Source: Hyphomicrobium sp. (lineage in GTDB: Bacteria > Pseudomonadota > Alphaproteobacteria > Rhizobiales > Hyphomicrobiaceae). From it: 64,000 nucleotides of DNA. Shown piece by piece: positions 8,904 to 17,818 of the stretch. The first letter of the stretch is position 1. Each line of letters opens with the position of its first letter. The DNA lies in NCBI GenBank assembly GCA_003987725.1, contig RXJH01000013.1:36371-100370 (forward strand). The letters run 5' to 3'. The translations under genes were made by a program, and so were the position numbers. The notes under the pieces are model-generated. The model ran no database searches and had not been told where the DNA came from. It saw only the letters and a list, made by a program, of their open reading frames with translations.

Positions 8904-10432
8904 CAGCGTCAGTTGGTGGTGCTGCGCCAGGCACGGTCGATCAACTTTTGCAGTCAGTTCGTGGCCGCGTAAGCTCCCGCCGGGACGACGACAGGCAAAC
9001 TCGGGATAACGAGTCAGATGCCCAAGACGTCAAGAAGGATTATTCCCGGCCAAAAGCGGCTTCGAGTTCCGATAGCACCGTTAGCCGCTCCGATAAGGCG
9101 TCGGCACGAAAACAAAGCAAGTCCGAATCCGACGGCGATGACGCTTCGTTCGCGGAAACAATCGATAGCATCGGGCAGCAGGAGCCGCCCGCGCGCCCAA
9201 ATGTCGAGCGGAGCGATAATTGGCCTCAAAATACGCTCGTCCCGGCTGCGGCTTCCGTCGGCGATAATCTCGCCAAGCAGCAGACACCTGAAATCGTCCA
9301 GCAGCCGGCAGAAAGTCCGCAACGCGCCATGCGTCCGGTCAATCTCTTGCGGCAGGATAGCATTGCCGCTTTGATCGACGCCAAGGCGCGTCTGATGCCG
9401 AGTGACGAAATTCCGAAGGCAGCGGAAGTAACGATGCCGGATACGCTGCCCCCGCAGCAGGACCTGCAATCGGATGTGTTGGACAACGTGACGGATAGAA
9501 CTCCAGCGATCGTCAACGGCCAAGAGACGCATTGGAACTTCAACGACAAAGCCATTGCGGCCGCTGCTTTGCAGGCTTCGGGAGTACAGTCGGAGGATCG
9601 TCCCACGCAGCGCGTCTTTCCGCCGTTTCGCGTCACGGAGACACCGCAAAAGTCGGTCGGCCCATCGGACGACACATCGCCGCCCGTGCAGGTGCAAGCT
9701 GTCACGGCGCCGACGTCGGCCGATACATCCGATGAGTCTTTCCTCGCCGATAAGGATCAAACCGGCCCGCGTCTCCAACAGTCGGCGACCGGAGATCCGG
9801 CGATTCGGAAAATCGTGAAATCCGACCCGTCAGATTCGATCGAGAGGGTTTTCTCCGTCGATCCCAAGCCCCCGCAAGGCGCCGTCAATGTGACGGCCCA
9901 AGTGCGCAATGGTGTCGTTGATGCTCTTGCCGGATCAACCGGCGAATTAAACCCAAGTACAACGGTGACTGATCTTCAGGATCGCGCGCCGTCACCCCCG
10001 CCAGTTTTGCGATCATTAGACCTCACGCTCTCTCCGCCAGATCTCGGCTCCGTGCGGTTGCGCATGAGTCTCAAGTCGAACGCATTGGAGATAGAAGCGG
10101 ATGCATCGAAAGCGGCGACCGCTAAGATCCTCATCGACGATCGCACGTCGTTGGAGCGAGGTCTGCGAGACGCAGGCTACGACGTCACCAGTTTGAAGAT
10201 CACCGATGTCTCATCGAGCAACGCGACGAACGCGAGTGGTCAACAAGCGAACGGATCGCCGTCGCGCGATGGCGATCAGGCGCGCCCGAACTTTGCAGGT
10301 CAGCAGGGCGGGGATTCCCAACGCCGCGAAGGTGCAACGTTCGGCCAACCACAACGCCGTCAGCAAGATCAATCGCAGCAGACATCAGTAGACTTGGCTA
10401 GCGGCCGTGCGGGCGGCGCAGTTTATATTTAG
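8900..10432 (+). CDS. fliK: Flagellar hook-length control protein (FliK/MotD type)
   Basis: A 510-residue hydrophilic, low-complexity protein with a folded C-terminal Flg_hook domain at about 365-440 (LDLTLSPPDLGSVRLRMSL, then LEIEADASKAATAKILIDDR and LERGLRDAGYDV). FliK measures hook length and switches export specificity from hook to filament. In Sinorhizobium the gene after motC was first called motD and later recognised as the hook-length regulator, which fits the position here. The first 360 residues are rich in Ser, Gln, Asp and Pro and have no recognisable domain. Confidence 0.88.
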   Translation: MTASVGGAAPGTVDQLLQSVRGRVSSRRDDDRQTRDNESDAQDVKKDYSRPKAASSSDSTVSRSDKASARKQSKSESDGDDASFAETIDSIGQQEPPARPNVERSDNWPQNTLVPAAASVGDNLAKQQTPEIVQQPAESPQRAMRPVNLLRQDSIAALIDAKARLMPSDEIPKAAEVTMPDTLPPQQDLQSDVLDNVTDRTPAIVNGQETHWNFNDKAIAAAALQASGVQSEDRPTQRVFPPFRVTETPQKSVGPSDDTSPPVQVQAVTAPTSADTSDESFLADKDQTGPRLQQSATGDPAIRKIVKSDPSDSIERVFSVDPKPPQGAVNVTAQVRNGVVDALAGSTGELNPSTTVTDLQDRAPSPPPVLRSLDLTLSPPDLGSVRLRMSLKSNALEIEADASKAATAKILIDDRTSLERGLRDAGYDVTSLKITDVSSSNATNASGQQANGSPSRDGDQARPNFAGQQGGDSQRREGATFGQPQRRQQDQSQQTSVDLASGRAGGAVYI

Positions 10433-10440
10433 GTCTCGTT

Positions 10441-10794
10441 ATGACGCAGCAGGAATTGATAGGCAGCGGTCTGCACGGCCCCTTCTCGCTCGCAACCGAT
10501 GCGATCGATGAAGAGCTCGCCGAAAATTGTCCGGGAGCCTACGCGCTCGGTTTCACTGATCACCTGGGACGGTTCTCGATCACTTATGTCGGGAGCGCGG
10601 GCGAAAATCTGAAATCAAAACTGAAAGCACACATCGGAACCGCATCGCAGTTCAAATTTCGTCATTTCGCGGAAGAGCGGCTCGCCTTCGAAAAGGAGTG
10701 CGAAATGTTTCATCAGTTTCTGCCGTCCGGAAACTTTCTACACCCTAGCCGGCCGCAAGGCACAGATTGGGCATGTCCGCGGTGTCGTCGATAG
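10441..10794 (+). CDS. GIY-YIG-like small protein
   Basis: A 117-residue protein with GAYALGF near 32-38 and ITYVGS near 50-55, matching the two halves of the GIY-YIG signature, then LKAHIG, RLAFEKECEMFHQF with a candidate metal-binding Glu, and a C-terminal LHPSRPQGTDWACPRC ending. The arginine usual a few residues after YVG is replaced by Lys (KSKLKAHIG), so nuclease activity is uncertain. It starts 8 bases after fliK and may be co-transcribed with it. Its last 50 bases overlap a gene on the other strand. The role is unknown. Confidence 0.55.
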   Translation: MTQQELIGSGLHGPFSLATDAIDEELAENCPGAYALGFTDHLGRFSITYVGSAGENLKSKLKAHIGTASQFKFRHFAEERLAFEKECEMFHQFLPSGNFLHPSRPQGTDWACPRCRR

Positions 10795-10990
10795 GCTGAG
10801 GCTTCGTCATCAGGTCGAGCACGTCAGCAAGGGCTTGATAATAGCCTGAATGCCAATAGGCGCATTCCGCCGTTCCGAGATCGAGATGCAGCTGTCGCTC
10901 GAGCTTCTCCGCCCAGTCTCCGCCGAGACGTGAGCCAATCCCCGCCATGCGAGCTTGCAGCGCGCCAAGATCGGCACGTACGTCTTCCAT
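10745..10990 (-). CDS. Hypothetical small protein
   Basis: An 81-residue, mostly helical protein with no family I recognise. Features are KLERQLHLDLGTAECAYWHSGYYQALADVLDLM, in which aromatic residues are clustered, and an acidic N-terminus. A GAGGGA ribosome site lies 5 bases before the ATG, which supports real translation. It converges with the GIY-YIG-like gene and overlaps it by 50 bases. No upstream partner on the minus strand is closer than the J-domain gene at 11106. Confidence 0.5.
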   Translation of the reverse strand: MEDVRADLGALQARMAGIGSRLGGDWAEKLERQLHLDLGTAECAYWHSGYYQALADVLDLMTKPQPIDDTADMPNLCLAAG

Positions 10991-11105
10991 GTTTAGTCCC
11001 TCACCGCTCTTCTTCGGCCGCTGTCTGTGAGGGTGAATTTACACAGCATTGATGGCAATACCGCCAACAAAGCCATTTGCATTTTAGCAAATTCTCCGCA
11101 GGTCA

Positions 11106-11576
11106 TTAACCTTGGGATTTGCGCAGCCGCGCCACGTATCTGTCCATCAGATCGTTGGCGATCATCATCCGTTGCGTCGCGAGCGGTCTGAGTTCAGCCG
11201 GAACCCGATCGGGATGATTGCGCAAGGCGAACTCGCGCCGGAACGTTACGATGTCGGCTTCGGTGACGTTGGACGAGAGCCCAAGCTCGAGCAAGATTTT
11301 GTTAGGATCGAGAAATACTTCGGGATTGAAATCGTCCGCGCCGTCATCACCGTACTTGTTTCGGCCCTGCAGGGGAGTGTCAGTCGTAGTGCCGGTGCGT
11401 TTGCTCGCCGCAAGGTCCCAAGCAGCTTCCAGGCTGTTAAGGGAAAATTTACGCGAAAGCCCGGGCGCGCTACCGAGTTCGTCCTCTCGAGCGATCAAGT
11501 CGTCGATCAACGTATCAAAACTCGATGGCAGCGGCGCGCGCAATCGCATAGGCATAGCCGGAAGGAAAACGAGCAC
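11106..11576 (-). CDS. J-domain (DnaJ-like) protein
   Basis: The 156-residue protein has a C-terminal J domain (about 95-153): ILLELGLSSNVTEADIVTFRR, then FALRNHPDRVP containing the HPD signature that stimulates Hsp70 ATPase, and a last helix MIANDLMDRYVARL. The N-terminal 90 residues are polar and unassigned. J proteins recruit DnaK to clients; the client is not indicated. It lies on the minus strand between flagellar genes. The indicated start is GTG, with an in-frame ATG eight codons further in (MPMRLRAP) as an alternative. Confidence 0.7.
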   Translation of the reverse strand: MLVFLPAMPMRLRAPLPSSFDTLIDDLIAREDELGSAPGLSRKFSLNSLEAAWDLAASKRTGTTTDTPLQGRNKYGDDGADDFNPEVFLDPNKILLELGLSSNVTEADIVTFRREFALRNHPDRVPAELRPLATQRMMIANDLMDRYVARLRKSQG

Positions 11577-11640
11577 TCGAAGCTCGGTAACCTATTGGAT
11601 TCGGCTTGCGGAACGCTGACAATTCGGAACTTGAAACGAC

Positions 11641-12081
11641 CTAGATGCGGCGCGCCGATTTCTGCAGCCTGACCGCCTTCTGATAATAAGCGCGTCCGAG
11701 ATTTTCGAAGTCGAGCCGCTCGTCGACATTCGTTACGGGCGTAACAAATTCAACGCCGATATGCTTATCCTTCAGCCAGGATACCCTGCCGACGACGACC
11801 GTGCCGTCGAACAGCGTCAATGATACGGTTTCATCGACGTCCGGCACCACGCCGTCGAGAACACTGATCCGTGCGCCCGATTCAGAAAGATCTGTGAGAT
11901 CGCAGATCAAATGAGATTTTCGAAACCGGAGTGCAACGTGCTGATGCGCCTCGTGCCTGGCGGTAACGCGACGGTCGTCCGGCGTAACATCTTCTGCAAT
12001 TGTGTCGGGAGCTGCCAGGTTGCGAAAGAGTTTCCGGACCTTCGTTTGCTTCATATTACGCACCTGAACAAATCCACTCAT
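11641..12081 (-). CDS. PilZ-domain protein (predicted c-di-GMP receptor)
   Basis: A 146-residue soluble protein. The PilZ signature is present: RVTAR (RxxxR) near residues 38-42 and DLSESGARI (D/NxSxxG) near 64-72, followed by beta strands and SWLKDKHIGVEF. PilZ proteins bind cyclic di-GMP and change partner behaviour, often motility. Divergent to ftcR and embedded in the flagellar block, it is a candidate link between c-di-GMP and flagella. The C-terminal 30 residues (LGRAYYQKAVRLQKSARRI) form a basic helix. Confidence 0.85.
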   Translation of the reverse strand: MSGFVQVRNMKQTKVRKLFRNLAAPDTIAEDVTPDDRRVTARHEAHQHVALRFRKSHLICDLTDLSESGARISVLDGVVPDVDETVSLTLFDGTVVVGRVSWLKDKHIGVEFVTPVTNVDERLDFENLGRAYYQKAVRLQKSARRI

Positions 12082-12402
12082 TTCGCGGCGATTAAAACGT
12101 AATTATCTCCAAACGCTTATCGGCCGGGAATTGACCGGTTCGCGGCAGAGTTGGCGTATTTCATTGAACAACAATTAGGTTACGGACCCGAAACGGAAAC
12201 AAATAAAATTATATGGAGTTGAATTGCAATTTGTACTCGAGGCGCCCCAAACGCGTGGAGTCATGTATCTGCATCGAGTGTAACTTCAGAGTGATTTGCC
12301 GTGTCTTTTCGGCCGCAAGCAATAATGAAATAAATGTTAATAACTCGCGTGAATCACTGTATTCCCTTTAGTGCCAATGATTTGCGGGGCCTGGGGGGCA
12401 AC
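12082..12402. promoter_or_regulatory. Divergent intergenic region, pilZ / ftcR
   Basis: About 320 bases separate the two divergent starts. The middle (about 12165-12240) is distinctly AT-rich for this genome (AACAACAATTAGG, AAATAAAATTATATGG). The regulators of ftcR and the PilZ gene likely bind here, but I see no defined operator. An in-frame ATG for ftcR at 12334 lies within it and is judged not to be the start. Confidence 0.4.
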
Positions 12403-13233
12403 ATGTTCGTTGTGCTTGACGATCGTTCGACGGTCGCGGGAGGGTATGTTGCGTGTTTCGAACGAGAGGGTATTGCAGCTACAGCTGTAGATCCATCTGA
12501 GTTCTTCGAATGGTTCGAGCTCATCAATGACTCCGATGTTGCCGTCATCGAGGGTTTTCTGCTCGGCACGGTTTCGGCCCGTCGGCAGATTTCGTCGCGC
12601 ATTCGGTCGCGATGCCGTGCGCCACTTATTGGCCTGATCGAAGCGAGAGCGCTCAGCGAAACGCTCGAGCTCTTTTCGCTGGGTTTCGACGACGTGCTCG
12701 CGAAGCCGTTTCATGTCAGGGAAATTTTGGCGCGTAGCGGTGCCATTCGCCGCCGTATGCAAATCACCGACGAATGCGTTGATGTCGGGGGCATCAGGAT
12801 CTTCTTCGACGGTCGCGACCCAATTGTTAACGGCGACGTTCTGCCCTTGCCAAGGCGCGAACGGCGAATCTTGGAATGCCTCGTGCTGAGCCGCAATACG
12901 CGGATCACCAAGACGCAGATATTCAATCGCGTGTACGGAATATTCAACGACGAGATCCACGAGAACGTCATTGAAAGCCATATCAGCCGGCTTCGGAAGC
13001 GATTGAAGCAGAAGCTCGGATACGACCCGATCGATTCTCAGCGGTTCCTCGGTTATCGCTTGAAAGACTTCGCAATTGAGGAGGTTTTGCAGACCGCGCA
13101 CGTGGCGCCAACCAGTCTCACGCAAGGCCCAGATGCTTTAATGCCCCCGAGCATTATGCGCGACCAGGAGAATGTCGATGGGTCTCTACGGAGTAATGAC
13201 TACGAGCGTCTCGGGAATGTCTGTCCAGTCTGA
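12403..13233 (+). CDS. ftcR: FtcR/Rem-type flagellar transcription regulator
   Basis: An OmpR-type regulator of 276 residues from the ATG at 12403 (MFVVLDDR, preceded by GGGGGG). The receiver-like N-terminal domain keeps DDR and the KPF lysine (VLAKPFHVREIL), but the usual phospho-acceptor Asp appears to be Glu (DVAVIEGF), so it may be a pseudo-receiver. A winged-helix DNA-binding domain follows (LPLPRRERRILECLVLS, ENVIESHISRLRKRL, SQRFLGYRL). FtcR in Brucella and Rem in Sinorhizobium activate flagellar genes and lie beside flgE. The last 40 residues extend past the usual end, and the 3' end overlaps flgE by 56 bases. Confidence 0.85.
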   Translation: MFVVLDDRSTVAGGYVACFEREGIAATAVDPSEFFEWFELINDSDVAVIEGFLLGTVSARRQISSRIRSRCRAPLIGLIEARALSETLELFSLGFDDVLAKPFHVREILARSGAIRRRMQITDECVDVGGIRIFFDGRDPIVNGDVLPLPRRERRILECLVLSRNTRITKTQIFNRVYGIFNDEIHENVIESHISRLRKRLKQKLGYDPIDSQRFLGYRLKDFAIEEVLQTAHVAPTSLTQGPDALMPPSIMRDQENVDGSLRSNDYERLGNVCPV

Positions 13234-14452
13234 CCGAATGGGTACGGTCGCGGACAACATCGCCAATATCAACACGGTTGGTTACAAGGCCTCGTCTACT
13301 GAATTCGCGACGCTGATCGCGGAAGGCAGCGTTGCAGAGTATGTGCCAGGCTCCGTTTCAACAATCGCCCGTCGCCTCATATCGCAGCAAGGTGACTTTA
13401 CCTACACGAAGTCGCCGACCGATCTTGCTGTCAGCGGCAACGGCTTTTTCATGGTGCAAAGCGACGCCGGCACGCCCTATCTGACCCGCTCGGGCAACTT
13501 CGTCGCCAATGCCGACGGTGATCTCGTAAACGCCGCAGGTTTCAAACTCCTGGGCTACAACCTCCTGGATGGCAGCTCAAGTTCGGTCGTGAATAGCGCG
13601 GCTGGCCTACAGGTTATAAGCACCAGCGGCTTGGGTATGAAGGCAACACCTTCGACGAGCGGCAAGTTTGGCGTGAACCTTCCGGCTGACGCGACTGTTA
13701 CCGCTGCGGCCAACTTGCCGGGGGCGAATGCCGCCACGGCGGAGTACGCCGGCAAGACCTCGATCGTCACCTATGACAATCTCGGCCATCAGGTCACGCT
13801 CGATGTTTACTCGGCCAAAACCGCCAATAATATATGGGAAATAACCGTCTACGACGCGGCCGGCTCGTCGGCATCCGGCGGATTTCCCTATACAGCGGGC
13901 TCTCAGTTGGCGACGACGTCGGTGACGTTTGACAGCACGACGGGTGCGTTGACAACGGCAAGCCCGCAAGCACTGAGCTTCAATATTCCCAACGGCAGCA
14001 CGTTCTCGCTCGACATCAGCAAGATGACGCAACTTGCGGCGAACTACTCACCGCAAACAGGCGCCAACGCGCCAAGCGCGAACGGTAGCCCACCGTCCGC
14101 GGTCGATCGCCTCGAAATCAGCAACGAAGGAATTGTCACGGCTGTTTATGCTGACGGCTCGCGCGTCGATGCGTTCAAGATCCCACTCGCGACCGTAGCA
14201 AGCCCCGACAACCTTACGGCAATCTCCGGCAACGTTTTCGCGACGAATAAGTCCTCGGGCGATTTGCAGCTCGGCACTGCAAACGACGGCGGCAGGGGCA
14301 AAATCATCTCTGGCGCACTGGAAAGCAGTACTGTCGATCTCGCTTCCGAGCTGACGACCATGGTTCAGGCGCAGCGCAACTACACGGCAAACTCCAAAGT
14401 ATTCCAGACCGGCACCGAACTGTTGGACGTTCTCGTAAATCTCGTTCGCTGA
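13178..14452 (+). CDS. flgE: Flagellar hook protein FlgE
   Basis: FlgE polymerises into the flexible hook. The 424-residue protein starts MGLYGVMTTSVSGMSVQ and continues with the rod/hook signature TVADNIANINTVGYKAS; its C-terminal D0 helix is TMVQAQRNYTANSKVFQTG, ending LLDVLVNLVR. The ATG at 13178 is preferred because AGGAG sits 7 bases before it; the ATG at 13172 is only 1 base from that site. The start lies inside the 3' end of ftcR. Then come flgK and flgL, consistent with a hook-filament operon. Confidence 0.95.
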   Translation: MGLYGVMTTSVSGMSVQSDRMGTVADNIANINTVGYKASSTEFATLIAEGSVAEYVPGSVSTIARRLISQQGDFTYTKSPTDLAVSGNGFFMVQSDAGTPYLTRSGNFVANADGDLVNAAGFKLLGYNLLDGSSSSVVNSAAGLQVISTSGLGMKATPSTSGKFGVNLPADATVTAAANLPGANAATAEYAGKTSIVTYDNLGHQVTLDVYSAKTANNIWEITVYDAAGSSASGGFPYTAGSQLATTSVTFDSTTGALTTASPQALSFNIPNGSTFSLDISKMTQLAANYSPQTGANAPSANGSPPSAVDRLEISNEGIVTAVYADGSRVDAFKIPLATVASPDNLTAISGNVFATNKSSGDLQLGTANDGGRGKIISGALESSTVDLASELTTMVQAQRNYTANSKVFQTGTELLDVLVNLVR

Positions 14453-14483
14453 CGGGCGAATTGAAAGGTAAAAGGCCCAGCAT

Positions 14484-15956
14484 ATGACGCTTACACAGAG
14501 TATCGGCAACGCGCGTTCGAGTCTGTCGACAGTTTCCGAGCAAATCTCGGTGGTATCGCAGAATATCGCGAACGTGAGCAATGCCGACGCGACGCGTAAG
14601 GTCGCAAACGTCATAACTGGGCCTGGTGGCGGCGTCAGCGTCGCCTCCATTTCTCGTACTGCAAACAAACTTCTGCTCGACACGTATCTGACTGCAAATT
14701 CCAATAATCAGACGCAAACCGTGATAAACTCGGCGCTTAATCAGCTCGAGAACACGGTTGGCGAGACCGATTCGGAAACCTCTCCCGCAGCGCTCATTGC
14801 GAAGCTGAACTCTGCTCTTCAGAATTACTCCACAACTCCGCAGAACGGCGCCATCGCGGCGACGGTCGTCTCTGCTGCGCAAGCGTTGGCGACGTCTCTC
14901 AACTCGGCCACCCAAGCGGTGACCACTATGCGGAATCAGGCCGACAACGACATCGCGACGTCGGTCTCCAACATCAACAATCTGCTGTCCCAGTTTCAGA
15001 AGCTGAACCAGACGATCGTGAGCGGAACGGGCAGCGGCGCCGACATCACCGATGCGCTCGACCAGCGCGACGCCATTCTGAAGCAGCTGTCGTCCGAGGT
15101 CGGCATACGAACCGTTACGCGCGCGGGCGGCGATATGGCGATCTACACCGATAGCGGCGTAACGCTATTCGACAAGACTGCGCGGCAGGTAACATTCCAA
15201 GCTTCGTCAAATCTCGGGCCGAACTCCGTCGGCAATCCAGTCTATGCCGATGGCGTTCCGATTGCCGGAACTCCGCATACGATGTCGATCAGTTCTGGCA
15301 ATCTGGCAGGCCTGGTCGAAGTCAGAGACAACATCGCCCTCACCTATCAGGGCCAGCTGGATGAGATCGCCCGCGGTCTGATTGAGGCGACCGCCGAGAC
15401 CGATCAGTCCGCGACGCCGACACTGTCGGCAGCCGCCGGTTTGTTTACGTACGGCGGCGGCCCTGCAATTCCCACGTCCGGAACTCTGGTGGCGGGCCTC
15501 GCCGGCTCGATCAAGGTCAACCCGAACGTCGATCCCTCGCAAGGCGGAGATCCGACGCTCATCAGAGACGGCGGTATCGCGGGCAACGCGGCCTACACAT
15601 ATAATTCGACAGGTGCTGCTTCCTATACGGACAGAATTCAGCAGCTCATAACAAATCTCGGAACGTCGCGATCGTTTGACCCGTCAGCCCAGCTGACGCA
15701 GACGGCCTCCGTTACCGATTACGCAAAATCCTCGGTGTCTTGGCTTGAATCGCTAAGGCAGTCGGCGAGCGCTGAGGCTGAATCGCGTCAGACGCTGGCG
15801 GATCGCGCGAGTTCCGCGCTTTCGAAAGATACCGGCGTTAATTTGGACGAGGAGATGACCAACCTCCTCGCTTTGGAGAGAACCTTCCAGGCCTCATCGA
15901 GATTGATAAACACCGTCGACAGCTTGTTCGCATCGCTCCTCCAGACAGTCGGCTGA
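14484..15956 (+). CDS. flgK: Hook-associated protein 1, FlgK
   Basis: FlgK forms the first hook-filament junction ring. The 490-residue protein has the N-terminal D0 pattern SIGNARSSLSTVSEQISVVSQN with QNIANVSNADATRK, a SGNLAGLVEVRD segment in the middle, and the C-terminal LDEEMTNLLALERTFQASSR region followed by LINTVDSLFASLLQTVG. Length is a little shorter than the enteric protein (547), which is common in alphaproteobacteria. It is 31 bases after flgE and 4 before flgL. Confidence 0.94.
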   Translation: MTLTQSIGNARSSLSTVSEQISVVSQNIANVSNADATRKVANVITGPGGGVSVASISRTANKLLLDTYLTANSNNQTQTVINSALNQLENTVGETDSETSPAALIAKLNSALQNYSTTPQNGAIAATVVSAAQALATSLNSATQAVTTMRNQADNDIATSVSNINNLLSQFQKLNQTIVSGTGSGADITDALDQRDAILKQLSSEVGIRTVTRAGGDMAIYTDSGVTLFDKTARQVTFQASSNLGPNSVGNPVYADGVPIAGTPHTMSISSGNLAGLVEVRDNIALTYQGQLDEIARGLIEATAETDQSATPTLSAAAGLFTYGGGPAIPTSGTLVAGLAGSIKVNPNVDPSQGGDPTLIRDGGIAGNAAYTYNSTGAASYTDRIQQLITNLGTSRSFDPSAQLTQTASVTDYAKSSVSWLESLRQSASAEAESRQTLADRASSALSKDTGVNLDEEMTNLLALERTFQASSRLINTVDSLFASLLQTVG

Positions 15957-15960
15957 CATC

Positions 15961-17016
15961 ATGATATCAACGTCGTTCGTATCGTCCTCTTCACTCTCGG
16001 CTGACACGCGCAGATCGATAGCCCGCCTGCAGTCGCAGCTCGTCGACGCGCAAAAAGAGCTTGCGACGGGAAGGCACGCCGACGTCGGTGTCACCCTGGG
16101 CGCGACGACCGGGGTCAGCGTTTCCATGCGCCAGGACCTGGAGCAGATTCAGTCGATCAAGAGTTCGAACAATCTCGTCCTGGGTCGTATGGAAGCTTCG
16201 CAATCGTCTCTTCAAACCATAGCGACCAGCACACAGTCATTCTTGGCGGCTTTGATTAGTGGCGGTTCGGCCTCGACGTCGCCCCAAACGCTTATTCAAT
16301 CTGCGCAATCCGGCCTGCTAACCCTGCAGGATCAGCTGAATACATCGCTTGACGGACAATATCTCTTTGCGGGCATCAATTCGGACGTCAAGCCGATGGA
16401 CGACTTCTTCGGAAGTCCTCCATCCGCCGGTCAGCAGGCCGTGACGGCTGCGTTCGTTGCCAAATTCGGCTTCAGTCCCACCAGCTCCCAGGCAGCGAGC
16501 ATCTCACCTTCCGATATGAAGGACTTTCTCGATAACGAGTTCGCCAATCTGTTCACCACTTCGAGCTGGGCCAGTACCTGGTCGTCCGCGTCAGACAAAT
16601 CCGTTAGCAGCCGGATTTCGCGAACCGAGATAGCGAATACGTCCGTGACTGCGAACGACAGCAACTTTCGCACGTTGACCGAAGCATTCACGATGATCTC
16701 GGGCTTGGGTTTTGCAAACCTCGGAAGCGGCACCCAGGAAGTGATCATAGCGAAGGCACGAGATCTCGTCGCCAACGCAACGGGCGGACTTACGCAAGTT
16801 CAGTCATACCTTGGTGTAACGCAACAGCGCGTTACGAGCGCGAACGATCAGATCAGCACTCAGATCGACTTTCTCACAAAATCGATCGACAACCTCGAAC
16901 AGGTCGATCCGGCCGCTATCACCACGCAGCTTTCAGACATTTCGACCGCACTTCAGGCGGCGTACTCCATCACGAACAAGCTGAATAATCTCACCATCAT
17001 GGACTATCTGTCGTGA
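15961..17016 (+). CDS. flgL: Hook-associated protein 3, FlgL
   Basis: FlgL is the second junction protein between hook and filament and resembles flagellin at both ends. The 351-residue protein shows RSIARLQSQLVDAQKELATGRHADVG at the start, LDGQYLFAGINSDVKP in the middle, which is characteristic of FlgL, and a C-terminal helix with LTKSIDNLEQVDPAAITTQL. It follows flgK directly and precedes flaF. Confidence 0.92.
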   Translation: MISTSFVSSSSLSADTRRSIARLQSQLVDAQKELATGRHADVGVTLGATTGVSVSMRQDLEQIQSIKSSNNLVLGRMEASQSSLQTIATSTQSFLAALISGGSASTSPQTLIQSAQSGLLTLQDQLNTSLDGQYLFAGINSDVKPMDDFFGSPPSAGQQAVTAAFVAKFGFSPTSSQAASISPSDMKDFLDNEFANLFTTSSWASTWSSASDKSVSSRISRTEIANTSVTANDSNFRTLTEAFTMISGLGFANLGSGTQEVIIAKARDLVANATGGLTQVQSYLGVTQQRVTSANDQISTQIDFLTKSIDNLEQVDPAAITTQLSDISTALQAAYSITNKLNNLTIMDYLS

Positions 17017-17057
17017 GCTTAGGCGGCATCTAGAGCAAGTCTTGCGGAAGGCAGAAG

Positions 17058-17402
17058 ATGTACAAGTTCTCATACGAAGAGACGCTGATTGAATCGAGCA
17101 GCCGGCAACGTGAAAACGAGCGGCTCGCTATAGAGCAGTCGGTAGCACTGCTGAAGTCAGCAGAGCAGGCCGGTCCGCAGTCGCGCGAAGCGATCGATGC
17201 CATTTTCTTCCTGAACAGGCTCTGGAGTTTCTTTCTCGACGATCTCGCGAAGCCTGAAAATGGATTGCCGGATGAAGTCCGGGCGAGCCTGATCTCGATC
17301 GGTATCTGGATGCTCAAGGAAGCCGACGCGATCAGCAAGGGCAACTCGCGGAATTTCGCGGGCCTGATCGATGTCTCGAATGTCATCGCGGAAGGATTGT
17401 GA
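17058..17402 (+). CDS. flaF: Flagellin biosynthesis regulator FlaF
   Basis: A 114-residue helical protein typical of FlaF: LIESSSRQRENERLAIEQS near the start, AIDAIFFLNRLWSFFLDDLAKPEN in the middle and LISIGIWMLKEADAI near the end. In alphaproteobacteria FlaF and FlbT act in opposite directions on flagellin translation. Its TGA overlaps the flbT start by 4 bases. The partner flagellin is at 2914. Confidence 0.92.
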   Translation: MYKFSYEETLIESSSRQRENERLAIEQSVALLKSAEQAGPQSREAIDAIFFLNRLWSFFLDDLAKPENGLPDEVRASLISIGIWMLKEADAISKGNSRNFAGLIDVSNVIAEGL

Positions 17403-17818
17403 TGGCTGGCGGCCTGAAAATCACGTTGCGTGCCGGCGAGCGGATCTTCATCAACGGCGGCGTCTTGCGCGTTGATCGCAAGGTCAGCCTCGAGCTGATG
17501 AATGACGTCATCTTCCTTCTCGAGCAGCATGTGATGAAGCCCGAGGACACGACGACTCCGTTCAAGCAGCTGTATTTCATGATCCAGATGATGCTGATGG
17601 ATCCTTCATTGCACATGAAGGCACGGACGATGGCGCGCGAGTCGGTCGCCAATCTTCTCGGAAGCATAAGCAACCGCATTCTGAAACAGGGACTTATCGA
17701 TACGGCGGAGCTTCTCGATAGCGATCGTCCGTTCGATGCATTGAAGAAAGTCAGATCGCTGCTTCCCGTGGAAGCCGCTGAAATGAATCCTCAGGAACAG
17801 AGCAAGGAGGTCGCATGA
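17399..17818 (+). CDS. flbT: Flagellin mRNA regulator FlbT
   Basis: This 139-residue protein has the FlbT features LRAGERIFINGGVLRVDRKVSLE, a DVIFLLEQHVM helix and a TTPFKQLYFMIQMMLMDP segment. FlbT binds flagellin mRNA and controls its stability and translation in Caulobacter and Brucella; in rhizobia its effect may be positive. Coupled to flaF before it and to flgD after it by ATGA overlaps. Confidence 0.93.
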   Translation: MMAGGLKITLRAGERIFINGGVLRVDRKVSLELMNDVIFLLEQHVMKPEDTTTPFKQLYFMIQMMLMDPSLHMKARTMARESVANLLGSISNRILKQGLIDTAELLDSDRPFDALKKVRSLLPVEAAEMNPQEQSKEVA

